Below, piece by piece: positions 7,195 through 16,042 of a stretch of 64,000 nucleotides of DNA. The DNA is taken from assembly GCA_947496185.1 (NCBI GenBank), contig CANMCD010000014.1, positions 40,873 to 104,872 of the forward strand, read 5' to 3'. Within the stretch, counting starts at the first letter, position 1. The number at the start of each line of letters is the position of its first letter. Origin of the DNA: an uncultured Tenacibaculum sp. (GTDB taxonomy: Bacteria; Bacteroidota; Bacteroidia; Flavobacteriales; Flavobacteriaceae). The translations under genes and the position numbers were made by a program. The notes beneath the pieces were generated by a model. The model did not search any database. It was not told the DNA's origin and worked only from the letters and a program-made list of their open reading frames with translations.

Positions 7195-8765
7195 AAAAAT
7201 TCCTCAAGCATATCAAAAAATATACTCAAGAAATTTTTGTCGTTAAAAAAATAGAACTAAACTACTCAAAGGGGTTATATTATCTTGAAGCTTTCAATAT
7301 CAATCGGTAAGTAGGGAAATTATGATCTAAAGGATTCTTATTGTCTGAAAGCACCATTTTATTTCCTACTCTAGTATAACTTTGAATTTTCGAAAGTGTT
7401 TTTATTATACTCGCTACATAGTCATCTCTTTTATCAGTACACCTTCTTATCTTTGTTACTTTATAAAAACCGCTAGTATTAAAACTAATTGCAGAACCAT
7501 TTTGTTTATTAATTTTTATCCCCCAATGATCGCTACATCCTTTTACTTGAACATTTCCGTCCTTATCAATTCTAACAGTAAGCCCCCATGCATTTCGTGG
7601 AGTGTGGTTAGTATCAACAACTCGCCAAAGCCCTACTAAATTAGAATTAATGGTAGTATTTGTTTGAGGAAAAACAATACTTGTATTAGTATTCGTATTG
7701 GTATTTGTTTGAGGAAAAACGATAGCCCTACCACATATTCCATATACTTGATAGTCACGTCTAAAGTTACCTGTTCTATTTTTCTTAACTATTGCATACG
7801 TTTTATTACCGTATTTGTACTTAAACTTAGCGTTTATAATAGTAGCCCTATTATAAATATCAAAACGAGTTATAAAACGTAAATCACTACAATCAACTTG
7901 TTTATTGTATGACGCTCTTCTTCCTGATTCAGTCTTAGATGCTTTTTCATTATCTTCTAAAAAGCTTTCTATCATGGTTGAAAATTCTTCTTCTTTGTTA
8001 CTTTCTGAAGTTATATTCTCATTAAGAGAGTCTTCATTAGAGGAACAAGAGAAAAAAAATGCAGTAACACATAAACCTACTGCTAATAATGTTTTAATTG
8101 ATTTTAAATTTTTATTCATTTTTTACTTTATTTTTGGTTTTTTAACTTAAAAAAAAGTTCTATTTTTTTAACTATAGTAGCGTTTTTACAAACTAATTTC
8201 AGTGATTAAAAAAACAAACTGATTTACTTATAAAACCTAGGTGTGATAAAAACACGCCAATTATTGATTATTAAAATATGGATGGACTTAAATTTTAGTT
8301 AGAGGGGGGAGTGATAAAGTTAAAGTGCCTAATTTATTTATAAAACCTAACAAAAAAGGCTCTTACCTATCTAGTTATAAATTATTTAGCGCGACGAATG
8401 TATACAATATGTTTCAAAACAATCAAAACATTATTTCTAATTAACTAATATTTAACTTTTTTAACTTTTTTAACTAAAACACTTAATATCAACACAAAAC
8501 ACAGCAAACAACCAATAAACTATAAGGTAATCCTCCATAAAATGTTAAAAATAATCTTGTAACCTAAGTTAAAATCGCACGCTGGTTTGTAGTCCCTTTT
8601 ATAAATACCCCCTCAGATAAATGCTTCTCGATGATGACGACTTTCTAAGTTGAAAAAAATTTTAGTAAACTAATTTCATTAAAAAATTATTTTAATAGCT
8701 ATTTTTACCCCATGCGAATTGATATAATAACTGTTGAACCTGAATTAATAAGGAGCCCTTTTGAA
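7195..8765. repeat. Right copy of the ~1.55 kb tandem segmental duplication
   Basis: Counterpart of 5453-7005. It carries the in-frame lipoprotein gene and ends inside the intact trmD. The 592-base stretch between the lipoprotein start and trmD holds no other gene; it is the divergent regulatory region of both. Short blocks such as the TATAAATTATTTAGC stretch and the AACTATAAGGTA stretch are kept in both copies. Confidence 0.88.
7280..8119 (-). CDS. META-like lipoprotein of unknown function (intact right copy)
   Basis: A 279-residue paralogue of the frameshifted gene to its left. It has a full lipoprotein signal ending in AFFFSCSSN, with the lipidated cysteine at about residue 25. An acidic linker follows (about residues 30-65), then a cysteine-containing VDCSDLRFITRFDIYNRA segment shared by both copies. 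The C-terminal part resembles META/HslJ domains (LVGLWRV, GLTVRI, KGCSDHW, and a late VGNKMVLS strand). Between the two parts is a short internal repeat absent from the left copy: VFPQTN followed by TNTNTNTS, then VFPQTN again, at about residues 136-165. No function can be assigned. It is divergent from trmD, separated by 592 bases. Confidence 0.8.
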   Translation of the reverse strand: MNKNLKSIKTLLAVGLCVTAFFFSCSSNEDSLNENITSESNKEEEFSTMIESFLEDNEKASKTESGRRASYNKQVDCSDLRFITRFDIYNRATIINAKFKYKYGNKTYAIVKKNRTGNFRRDYQVYGICGRAIVFPQTNTNTNTNTSIVFPQTNTTINSNLVGLWRVVDTNHTPRNAWGLTVRIDKDGNVQVKGCSDHWGIKINKQNGSAISFNTSGFYKVTKIRRCTDKRDDYVASIIKTLSKIQSYTRVGNKMVLSDNKNPLDHNFPTYRLILKASR

Positions 8766-9392
8766 AATTCAATGATGAAAAGGGCTATTGAAAAAAAACT
8801 AGCAGAAGTACATTTTCATAATTTACGTGAATACGGATTAGGAAATTACCGACAAGTAGATGATTATCAATTTGGAGGTGGTGCAGGAATGGTTTTAATG
8901 ATCCAACCAATCGCAAAGTGTATCGAAAAATTACAACTTGAGCGTCAATATGACGAAATTATTTATATGACTCCTGATGCTAAAACCTTAAATCAAGCTA
9001 CGGCTAATAGTTTGTCGTTAAAGAAAAATATTATCATTTTAACAGGACATTATAAAGGGGTAGATCAACGAGTAAGAGACAAGTATATCACAAAAGAAAT
9101 TTCCATAGGAGATTACGTTTTAACAGGTGGTGAATTGGCTGCTGCTGTATTATGTGATGCTGTTATACGACTTATTCCTGGTGTTTTAGGTGACGAAACT
9201 TCTGCCCTAACCGATTCTTTTCAAGACAATTTATTATCACCTCCTGTTTACACCCGTCCTTCTGAATACGACAACATGAAAGTACCAGATATTCTTTTAT
9301 CTGGCAACTTCCCTAAAATTGAAGAATGGAGAGCTGATAAAGCCTACGAAAGGACAAAAAAAATACGTCCAGACTTATTGGATGAATCGTAA
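8712..9392 (+). CDS. trmD: tRNA (guanine-N1-)-methyltransferase
   Basis: TrmD transfers a methyl group from S-adenosylmethionine to G37 of tRNAs with a G at position 36, which prevents +1 frameshifting. The 226 residues carry the family signatures: the N-terminal [12 protein letters not shown] strand, [23 protein letters not shown] at about residues 39-61, the trefoil-knot SAM-binding stretch with [12 protein letters not shown] near residue 115, and [15 protein letters not shown] near 137. The start ATG at 8712 gives the standard N-terminus. In many bacteria trmD sits with rpsP, rimM and rplS; here it stands alone beside the lipoprotein duplication, whose copying event took the first codons of this gene. 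Confidence 0.95.
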   Translation: MRIDIITVEPELIRSPFENSMMKRAIEKKLAEVHFHNLREYGLGNYRQVDDYQFGGGAGMVLMIQPIAKCIEKLQLERQYDEIIYMTPDAKTLNQATANSLSLKKNIIILTGHYKGVDQRVRDKYITKEISIGDYVLTGGELAAAVLCDAVIRLIPGVLGDETSALTDSFQDNLLSPPVYTRPSEYDNMKVPDILLSGNFPKIEEWRADKAYERTKKIRPDLLDES

Positions 9393-9608
9393 AATTATAT
9401 CAATTTAACACGCCTTACTTTCATATTTTGTAAAAAACACCTACAAAACACTTGTTTTCAAACATTTTAATAGTAAACTTCTTTGGTAAAATATAATTAT
9501 TGTTACTTTTACAAAAGAACTACTTACACACTATTTAACTACCAACCTTCACTACTACTAGATAAAGGGGCATCATGCGTTCCCCCCTATTAAAACGATA
9601 TAAAACAA

Positions 9609-9623
9609 CATATGATTCATATG
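9609..9623. promoter_or_regulatory. Short palindrome upstream of the glycosyltransferase
   Basis: Two CATATG hexamers three bases apart (9609-9614 and 9618-9623) lie about 40 bases before the downstream gene. The symmetry would suit a dimeric regulator, but nothing else supports it. Confidence 0.25.
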
Positions 9624-9661
9624 AGTAGTAACTATTAATCAACTTATTAAAACCTCTTACT

Positions 9662-11143
9662 TTGAAAACCTTACCTCTTATTATTCGTAAGTACCCTGTA
9701 ATGAGTACTATATTACTATTTCAAGCCTTCAGATTATTACTCTTACCATTCATGGGACTTATGCCTCAAGATGCTTATTATCATTTTTATGGACAAAATC
9801 TATCCCTTTCTTATTTTGATCATCCGGGGATGATTGGCTACTTATTACGATTCTTTACTTCTTTATTTGGTAAGACCGTTTTTGTCATCAAACTAACTGA
9901 TTTTGTGGTTACTTCTATAACTTTATATAGTTTTTACAAACTGGCACAGTTCTTTTTATCTAAAAATGGTGTAAACAAGGCCCTATTATTAATCATTTCC
10001 ACATTTTTTATTTCTATTTTATCGTTCAACTCCACTCCAGATGTGCCATTACTTTTGTTTTGGACATTAAGTCTATTACTCCTGTCAAAAGCTATTTTTG
10101 AAGATAAAAAATGGGGGTGGATTTTTGGAGGTATCACTATGGGCTTAGCTTTTAACAGTAAGTATACCGCTATATTATTACCTTTAGGTTTACTTATTTT
10201 TGTTATTTTTTCCGATAAATACCGAAAACTTTTAGCATCTCCTTGGTTATGGTTGAGCCTTCTTTTTTGTGTAATAGTAACATTTCCTGTTTGGTGGTGG
10301 AATTATGAAAATAACTTTGCTTCTTTTCTCTTTCAGTCTTCAAATCGAACGAGTTCGATTGCTAAATTAACCTTAAAACCTTCTTATTTTTTTGGTGCTA
10401 TTGGGCATCAACTACTTCTACTATTACCTATACTGTTCGTTGTGATCGTTATTATAACATATAAATACATCAAAAAAGTAGTTTGGAAATTCTCCTTGCC
10501 TAGTGCTAAAATATTATTCTTATTATGCTTTTTTGTTCCGACTTTTGTTGGTTTTATGGCATTAACACCAATATATTGGGTAAAGCTAAATTGGTTAATG
10601 CCTTCTTACATAACGGGAATTATTTTGGCTAGTATCTTTATTGGTAAAAAGCTATTAAAAGTACAGCTTATGTTTTCTATTGTCATACATTTTTTGGTAG
10701 CACTTCAAGTAGTTTTTTACCTTGTACGTATTAAAAGTGACGATACATGGGTGGGCTGGGAAGAGCTAGCGAACGAAACCAAAAAACTTCAACAGCAATA
10801 TGATGTAAATTCTTTTATCTTTTCGGATGATAATTATAAAACATCGGCAGTGTTAAACTTTTATATGAATCAAAAGGTATATGCTCAAAATATCATTGGA
10901 AAACCTGCACTTCATTTTGATTATTTAGGAGATGAATTGACTTTACTAAATGGGAAAAATGCACTTTTTATTGATTCTGATAAACGTTTTAAAAATGAGC
11001 TTAAAAAAGGACAAATCGACGAACATCTTAAAAAGTACTTCTCTAATATAACGGAACTTGCTCCTATTATTGTTCATAAAAACACCAACCGAAAGCGAAA
11101 GTTTTGGGTGTTTTATTGTGAAAATTATGAATTCAAACCATAA
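9662..11143 (+). CDS. ArnT/PMT-like membrane glycosyltransferase
   Basis: A multi-pass inner-membrane protein of the GT39/GT83-like superfamily, which transfers sugars from polyprenyl-phosphate donors to lipid A, glycans or proteins in the periplasm. Typical features are the first periplasmic loop with PQDAYYHFYGQ (acidic catalytic-type residue) and FDHPGM at about residues 35-58, the PDVPLLLFW segment near residue 127, about ten hydrophobic helices, and a soluble C-terminal part from about residue 380. The start is uncertain: a TTG at 9662 gives 493 residues, while an in-frame ATG at 9701 would remove the first 13. The specific substrate is unknown and no sugar-modifying genes lie next to it. 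Confidence 0.75.
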   Translation: MKTLPLIIRKYPVMSTILLFQAFRLLLLPFMGLMPQDAYYHFYGQNLSLSYFDHPGMIGYLLRFFTSLFGKTVFVIKLTDFVVTSITLYSFYKLAQFFLSKNGVNKALLLIISTFFISILSFNSTPDVPLLLFWTLSLLLLSKAIFEDKKWGWIFGGITMGLAFNSKYTAILLPLGLLIFVIFSDKYRKLLASPWLWLSLLFCVIVTFPVWWWNYENNFASFLFQSSNRTSSIAKLTLKPSYFFGAIGHQLLLLLPILFVVIVIITYKYIKKVVWKFSLPSAKILFLLCFFVPTFVGFMALTPIYWVKLNWLMPSYITGIILASIFIGKKLLKVQLMFSIVIHFLVALQVVFYLVRIKSDDTWVGWEELANETKKLQQQYDVNSFIFSDDNYKTSAVLNFYMNQKVYAQNIIGKPALHFDYLGDELTLLNGKNALFIDSDKRFKNELKKGQIDEHLKKYFSNITELAPIIVHKNTNRKRKFWVFYCENYEFKP

Positions 11144-11512
11144 AATGAAAATAACCCTACATGACAAATAAGTTCCACACAATTATTTAACATAAAAGGT
11201 AAGACATAGAACAATAAAACAACAAAACACAAATATTATTATTTTATATATAATTTTAAACACCAAAAACAATATTAAAATACATTATTCGTAAAGTATT
11301 TATTAATAAATTTCTTTCTTCTGCTTTAAATCCTTACACTTATTACTAAAATTTAATGCTTCATGGTTTTTTAACAAAAATCAAATCCATATTTCGTCAT
11401 TTTCGCAAAACAATAAAAATGAACAGGTTACATCTATATTTTGAAACCAACAATAAACTCGAAATCGATGTAGCATTTTCATAATACTTATAATTTTTAA
11501 AACCCCAAAAAG
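11144..11512. other. AT-rich intergenic region, no gene seen
   Basis: A 369-base spacer between the glycosyltransferase and the FG-GAP-like lipoprotein. No open frame with coding character, RNA gene or strong hairpin is visible. The promoter of the lipoprotein gene is presumably here, but I see no convincing TTG/TAnnTTTG pair. Confidence 0.5.
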
Positions 11513-12508
11513 ATGAAAACATCTAAAATTATTTTACTACTAAGTAGTGCATTTATTATCGGTTGTTCTACTGATAATGAAATGGAGTCAGCAATAACGA
11601 ATAAAGCTACTAAAAAAGAAACAATGACTCTTGAATCGAAAAGAGCGATAAACAGCTCTTTTAAAAAATTTTTACTGCAAACGGGTACAGCTTTACACGA
11701 AACTTATGATAACTTTGAATTTGTTTTGGGTGACTATAACAATGATCATGAGCCAGATTTGTTCGCTATCAAAAAAAGTAGAACAGGAACAAAATCTACC
11801 GAAATTCACGTGTTAAACGGTGCTAATAAGTTTAAAAGTTTTTTATTACATACAGGTACAGCTTTACACGAAACTTCTTCTAACTTTGAATTTTTATTAG
11901 GGGATTATAACAACGATCGAAAACCTGATTTATATGCGATCAAAAAAAGTAGAACAGGGACAAAATCTACCGAAATTCATATATTAAATGGTGCTGATAA
12001 CTTTCAAAGCTTCTTATTACAAACAGGAACTGCTTTACACGAAACCTCTTCTAACTTTGAATTTGCATTAGGTCACTACAACAATGATTATAAACCTGAT
12101 TTATATGCGATCAAGAAAAACAGAACAGGGACAAAATCTACGGAAATACATGTATTAAATGGCGCAAATAATTTCAAAAGCTTCTTACTACAAACAGGAA
12201 CCGCTTTACACGAAACCTCTTCTAACTTTGAATTTGTTGTTGGTTATTATAATTATGATAGAAAACCTGATTTATACGCTATCAAAAAGAACAGAACGGG
12301 AACAAAGTCTACGGAAATACACATATTAAATGGCGCAAATAATTTTCAAAGTTTTTTAAAGCAAACAGGAACCGTTTTACATGAAACTTCTTCTAACTTT
12401 AAATTTTTATTAGGGCTTTATAATAGTGGTGCTAGACCTGATATCTATGCGATCAAAAAAAATAGAACGGGATCTAAGTCTACTGAAGTTCATGTTTTTG
12501 GTCAATAA
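11513..12508 (+). CDS. Lipoprotein of five FG-GAP-like repeats
   Basis: A 331-residue secreted protein with the lipoprotein signal MKTSKIILLLSSAFIIGC (cysteine 18), a short charged linker, then five tandem 57-residue repeats filling the rest. Each repeat reads roughly as FLLQTGTALHET, SSNFEF, LGDYNNDxKPDLYAIKK and TGTKSTEIHVLNGAN. The DYNNDxKPDLYAI part resembles the aspartate-rich, potentially calcium-binding loop of FG-GAP/VCBS propeller blades. Repeats with the LLQTGTALHET and TGTKSTEIH signatures are known from bacterial and fungal secreted proteins, where they appear to form propellers; five blades alone would be on the low side. Function is unknown, probably extracellular binding. Confidence 0.78.
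   Translation: MKTSKIILLLSSAFIIGCSTDNEMESAITNKATKKETMTLESKRAINSSFKKFLLQTGTALHETYDNFEFVLGDYNNDHEPDLFAIKKSRTGTKSTEIHVLNGANKFKSFLLHTGTALHETSSNFEFLLGDYNNDRKPDLYAIKKSRTGTKSTEIHILNGADNFQSFLLQTGTALHETSSNFEFALGHYNNDYKPDLYAIKKNRTGTKSTEIHVLNGANNFKSFLLQTGTALHETSSNFEFVVGYYNYDRKPDLYAIKKNRTGTKSTEIHILNGANNFQSFLKQTGTVLHETSSNFKFLLGLYNSGARPDIYAIKKNRTGSKSTEVHVFGQ
11657..12505 (+). repeat. Five in-frame 171-bp tandem coding repeats
   Basis: The phase is exact: the phenylalanine codon of the FLLQ motif falls at 11669, 11840, 12011, 12182 and 12353, always 171 bases (57 codons) apart. The middle three repeats are the most alike; the last is the most divergent. Confidence 0.9.
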
Positions 12509-12570
12509 AAAACTAATTTAAAAACTACTAAACCCCGAGTTATATATTTAAAAAAGCCTATTATTTCAAT

Positions 12571-12594
12571 AACCTACAATAGTACTTATAGGTT
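12571..12594 (+). terminator. Terminator-like hairpin after the FG-GAP-like lipoprotein
   Basis: AACCTA (12571-12576) can pair with TAGGTT about 12 bases later, followed by a short T run (TTTTC). It lies 63 bases past the stop. It is short and AT-rich, so only a candidate. Confidence 0.4.
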
Positions 12595-12729
12595 TTCAAG
12601 TTCATTATAATAAAGATAAGATACTAGCATAAAAAATCTAGTACGTTATTTTACCTTACCCATTAACTTAAATATATAATTCGGGTGTTTAAAAAGTTGA
12701 AAATAAAAATTGGAAAATTATAGAAAAAG

Positions 12730-12806
12730 TGAAGGGTAAATTCCTAGAAAAGTATTATCTCCATCATCATTCAACAACTCTATACTTTTTTAAAATTTAC
12801 CCTGCA
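12730..12806. repeat. Long imperfect inverted repeat upstream of the AraC gene
   Basis: The arm at 12733-12755 (AGGGTAAATT...AAAAGTAT) is nearly the reverse complement of 12782-12803 (ATACTTTTTT...TTTACCCT), with a 26-base loop; the pairing continues a few bases outward. It sits about 190 bases before the AraC start in a 483-base spacer (12509-12991) in which I see no gene. It may be a transcript-end hairpin, a regulator site or the relic of a small mobile element. Confidence 0.6.
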
Positions 12807-12991
12807 ACTAGATGTCCCCCGTGTGTTTGCCCTAAACTCATTCTAAATAACATATTTCACGAAACATGCATTGCATTATTGTATTCACAAAATAACAACT
12901 AAGTTATTAAGAATATATATAACAAAATAAACACTTTTATAAATAAAATTCTTTTAAATTAGTAACACCTAACAATATTATACAAAATAAT

Positions 12992-13867
12992 ATGCAACAT
13001 CAGGCAAACAAAAGAAAAGTATTCTGTCTAAAAGAATTAGACTTCAAGGGTTGTTTAGACTTTGGTTATTATAACTATCATATTGCAGAGCCTGTATTAA
13101 AAACACATAGACATGATAATTCTATTGAAATCTGTTATTATCTAAAAGGAGAACAATATTACCAAATTGAAGATAGTATATTTAAACTTAAAGGAAATGA
13201 CTTCCTAATTATTCCTCCAAATGTTCCGCATGGATCAGGAAATCATCCTGAAAATATAGGAGAACTCTTCTGGCTTCAAATTTCTTTATGTGAGGAAGAG
13301 ACTCTTTGTTTTTTACCTAAAAAAGCCGCTGTTTTTTTGATTGAAGCATTGAGAAAAAAGGAAAAACAAATATTTGTCGGGGCTTACACACTAAAACCGA
13401 TTTTAGAAAAAATACTCAAAGGGTTAGAAAATACAGAGAGTCCATTTAATAAGATTTATGTAAACAACCTTATCACAAGATTACTTATGGAAACCATACT
13501 TTTAGCGCAAAAAACACCTCATAGCTCACAAATAACACAGAAGCTTTCGATCATTGATGCTTTTATCAATAAAAATATGGACCGACAAATCTATGTAGAT
13601 GAGCTTGCCGAGCTATTGTCTTTTTCTACTGCTTATTTTAAAACATGGTTTAAACAAAACTTTGGAACTCCACCGAAAACATATATTAACCGTCAAAAAA
13701 TAAGTACTGCTAAAAAAATGATGGGTAATCAAACGAATGTAACACAAATTGCTTATGACCTAGGATTTAACTCTTCTCAGTACTTTGCTACAGTATTTAA
13801 AAAGCATATGGGAGTAACTCCTAAAGAGTATATAAAACTACATAAAACTAGAAAAGAAACTACCTAA
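12992..13867 (+). CDS. AraC-family transcriptional regulator
   Basis: A 291-residue regulator with an N-terminal cupin-like sensor domain and a C-terminal double helix-turn-helix. The sensor includes HRHDNSIEICYYLKGEQYYQIE and the NDFLIIPPNVPHGSG segment (about residues 38-90), typical of AraC members that bind small molecules such as sugars. The DNA-binding half has DELAELLSFSTAYFKTWFKQNFGTPPKTYINRQKI (about 205-240) and the signature VTQIAYDLGFNSSQYFATVFKKHMGVTPKEY (about 250-281). Its 3' end overlaps that of the convergent MFS gene by eight bases. The regulated genes are unknown; the adjacent transporter is a possible target, though the tail-to-tail layout gives no direct support. Confidence 0.85.
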   Translation: MQHQANKRKVFCLKELDFKGCLDFGYYNYHIAEPVLKTHRHDNSIEICYYLKGEQYYQIEDSIFKLKGNDFLIIPPNVPHGSGNHPENIGELFWLQISLCEEETLCFLPKKAAVFLIEALRKKEKQIFVGAYTLKPILEKILKGLENTESPFNKIYVNNLITRLLMETILLAQKTPHSSQITQKLSIIDAFINKNMDRQIYVDELAELLSFSTAYFKTWFKQNFGTPPKTYINRQKISTAKKMMGNQTNVTQIAYDLGFNSSQYFATVFKKHMGVTPKEYIKLHKTRKETT

Positions 13868-15155
13868 CGTGTTTTGTTTTCTTAAGTGTACTAAGTACAA
13901 CAAAAGATGCCAGAAAAAAGATCGCAAGACATAAAACACTCCATTGCATTGAATTTGTAATTGCAAATAAAAGCCCATATACCAGAGTACCCAATACTAT
14001 CGCTATTTTTTCTGTCACATCATAAAAACTAAAATACGTGGCATGATCTTCTGTCTCTGGTAACATTTTGGAATAAGTAGAACGTGTTAATGATTGGATC
14101 GCTCCTAACACAAATCCTAAAAGCGCTCCTAAACCATAAAAATAAATAGCTACATGCTCTTGGCTTTTATCCAGTAAAAATGCACAAAAACATACTACGC
14201 CCCATATAATCAAAGTTACCTTTAGCGCAAACAAATTTCCTTTTCTACCAGATAAACGAGAAAACAGATAGGCTCCAACGATAGCAACAAGTTGTATTAA
14301 TAATATCGTAACTATTAAATTCACTTGCCCCAATGCCAATTCGGTTGCTCCGAATATAGACGCCATTAAAATAATTGTCTGAACACCAACACTAAGTAAA
14401 AAAAATGAAATTAAAAAACGATACAAGGTTGGATAGCCTTTAATTTCTCTAAAAACTATTTTCAACTCCTTGAAACCTTTCCAAATATAATCTTTTTCGG
14501 GTCTTTTATTATAAATATCATTGGGCAGCTTTCTAAAGGTAATTTGAGCAAAACCTAGCCACCAAATCCCTACCAAAACAAATGTAATACGTGAAGCCAT
14601 AGATGTTGTTATACCAAATTTTTCAGGCTTTAAAATCAAAATAAGACTTACAATTAACAACAATACAGAACCCGAATATCCATAGATAAAACCTCTAGCG
14701 CTGGCCTTGTCTTGCTGTTCTGGTAAAGCAATTTCTGGTAAGTAAGCATTATAAAACACCAAACTTCCCCAAAAACCAATACTTGCCAAGACACTAAACA
14801 CTATGCCTAGCCATACTGTTTCAACACCATCAAAAAAATACAAATTCATTACGGACAAAGACCCCAACCAACAAAAAAACTTCATGAATTTTTTCTTACT
14901 GCCCGTATAATCCGCAATACCTGACAAAATAGGAGAGATTAAAGCCACAATTAAAAAGGAAAAAGACAAAGCATAACTGTACAAACTATCAGGATGTTCC
15001 CATTCTATACCTAAAAAATATACACTTTTATTCTCTGTAACAGCTCCATAATACAAAGGAAATATAGCAGTACTTATTACTAATGAGTAAACAGAGTTAG
15101 CCCAATCGTAAAAAGACCAACTATTTATTACTTTTTGATCGCCTATTTTATACAT
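13860..15155 (-). CDS. MFS transporter, UMF1 (Atg22-like) family
   Basis: A 431-residue inner-membrane transporter with about 12 hydrophobic helices. The N-terminus has the SWSFYDWANSVYSLVISTAIFPLYY segment characteristic of the UMF1/Atg22-like branch of the major facilitator superfamily, and GIADYTGSKKK at about residue 81 matches the loop 2-3 motif. An AIQSLTRSTYSKMLPE segment near residue 345 is also family-typical. Family members are annotated as permeases of unknown substrate; fungal Atg22 exports amino acids from the vacuole. The gene follows the M48 protease on the same strand, but a strong terminator separates the two. Confidence 0.82.
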   Translation of the reverse strand: MYKIGDQKVINSWSFYDWANSVYSLVISTAIFPLYYGAVTENKSVYFLGIEWEHPDSLYSYALSFSFLIVALISPILSGIADYTGSKKKFMKFFCWLGSLSVMNLYFFDGVETVWLGIVFSVLASIGFWGSLVFYNAYLPEIALPEQQDKASARGFIYGYSGSVLLLIVSLILILKPEKFGITTSMASRITFVLVGIWWLGFAQITFRKLPNDIYNKRPEKDYIWKGFKELKIVFREIKGYPTLYRFLISFFLLSVGVQTIILMASIFGATELALGQVNLIVTILLIQLVAIVGAYLFSRLSGRKGNLFALKVTLIIWGVVCFCAFLLDKSQEHVAIYFYGLGALLGFVLGAIQSLTRSTYSKMLPETEDHATYFSFYDVTEKIAIVLGTLVYGLLFAITNSMQWSVLCLAIFFLASFVVLSTLKKTKHVR

Positions 15156-15164
15156 CTGATTCTA

Positions 15165-15200
15165 TAAAAAAAACTGCTCAAACATTGGGTTTGAACAGTA
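15165..15200 (-). terminator. Intrinsic terminator after the M48 protease gene
   Basis: On the minus strand CTGTTCAAAC and GTTTGAGCAG form a ten-pair stem (one G-U) around a CCAAT loop, followed by eight T. It lies 33 bases past the protease stop and before the MFS start. Confidence 0.88.
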
Positions 15201-15232
15201 TGCAATATACTATAATAATATAGTTTTTTCTC

Positions 15233-16042
15233 TTATTTTTTTACAGGCACGTTATATTTTGCAGCAAGTCTTTTTGCTTCAGGCAAGTACGCACGTAACG
15301 TTCGTATTCTACTCTCATTAGAAGGGTGTGTACTCAAAAATTCTGGTGGTGCTTTTTTAGACCCTGCACGTTTACTCATACGAACCCAAACTTCAGCAGC
15401 TTCCTCACCATTGTACCCTGCCATAAGCATAAAGACCAACCCTAATTTATCTGCTTCATCTTCGTGGTTTCTACTAAACTTAAGCATTCCTACCTGAGAA
15501 CCTATCCCATAAGCCATATTCCATAATTGTGCATTTTGACTATTACGTGTACCATAGGCAACGCCTACAGCCAAACCTTGCTGAATCATAGCACTTGACA
15601 TACGCTCTTGTCCATGTTTAGCAAAAGCATGAGCAATCTCGTGTCCCATTACTGCCGCGACACCATCTTCATTAGCACAAATAGGCATTATCCCAGTATA
15701 AAACACTACTTTACCTCCTGGTAAACACCAAGCATTTACAGTTTTATCATCTACTAAGTTAAATTCCCACTTATAAGCATTAGCCTCCGCAACCATATTA
15801 TTTGATCTCATAAAACGATCAACTGCTGCTGATATTTTTTTTCCTACTCTTTTTATTTGATTACTTTTTGCGACGTCTTTAGACAATTTATTTTTTTCTA
15901 AAAATCCTTTATACTGAGCAAAACTCGCAGGTAGTACCTTTGAATCACTTACCATATTTAATCGTTTTCTACCTGTAATGGGTACCGTACTACATGCTAT
16001 CAGCATCGTTATAATAAAGGTCACGGCTATTACTCTTTTCAT
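15233..16042 (-). CDS. M48-family zinc metalloprotease, lipoprotein
   Basis: A 269-residue envelope protease of the Oma1/LoiP/YcaL/BepA-like group. The lipoprotein signal ends at cysteine 17 (MLIAC). The zinc site HEIAH lies at residues 134-138 (H134, E135, H138), with the third ligand probably E194 in the HEDEADKLG motif, followed by a conserved histidine-containing STHPSNESRI segment near residue 239. The protein is nearly all protease domain, without the TPR region of BepA, so it is closer to LoiP/YcaL in layout. These proteases remove misfolded outer-membrane proteins in Gram-negative bacteria. The active-site residues are complete. Confidence 0.88.
   Translation of the reverse strand: MKRVIAVTFIITMLIACSTVPITGRKRLNMVSDSKVLPASFAQYKGFLEKNKLSKDVAKSNQIKRVGKKISAAVDRFMRSNNMVAEANAYKWEFNLVDDKTVNAWCLPGGKVVFYTGIMPICANEDGVAAVMGHEIAHAFAKHGQERMSSAMIQQGLAVGVAYGTRNSQNAQLWNMAYGIGSQVGMLKFSRNHEDEADKLGLVFMLMAGYNGEEAAEVWVRMSKRAGSKKAPPEFLSTHPSNESRIRTLRAYLPEAKRLAAKYNVPVKK

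Noticed and set aside
7382-8150. Plus-strand open frames of 72-85 codons opposite the right lipoprotein copy
   Set aside because: They are shadows of the minus-strand frame, which has a lipoprotein signal and a conserved paralogue.
5453-8765. The duplicated 1.55 kb unit as an insertion sequence or phage attachment product
   Set aside because: It has no transposase or integrase, no terminal inverted repeats and carries a fragment of the neighbouring housekeeping gene.
9393-9661. Possible RNA gene in the spacer before the glycosyltransferase
   Set aside because: A GGGG/CCCC pairing around 9566-9588 is present but there is no tRNA-like or known RNA pattern.
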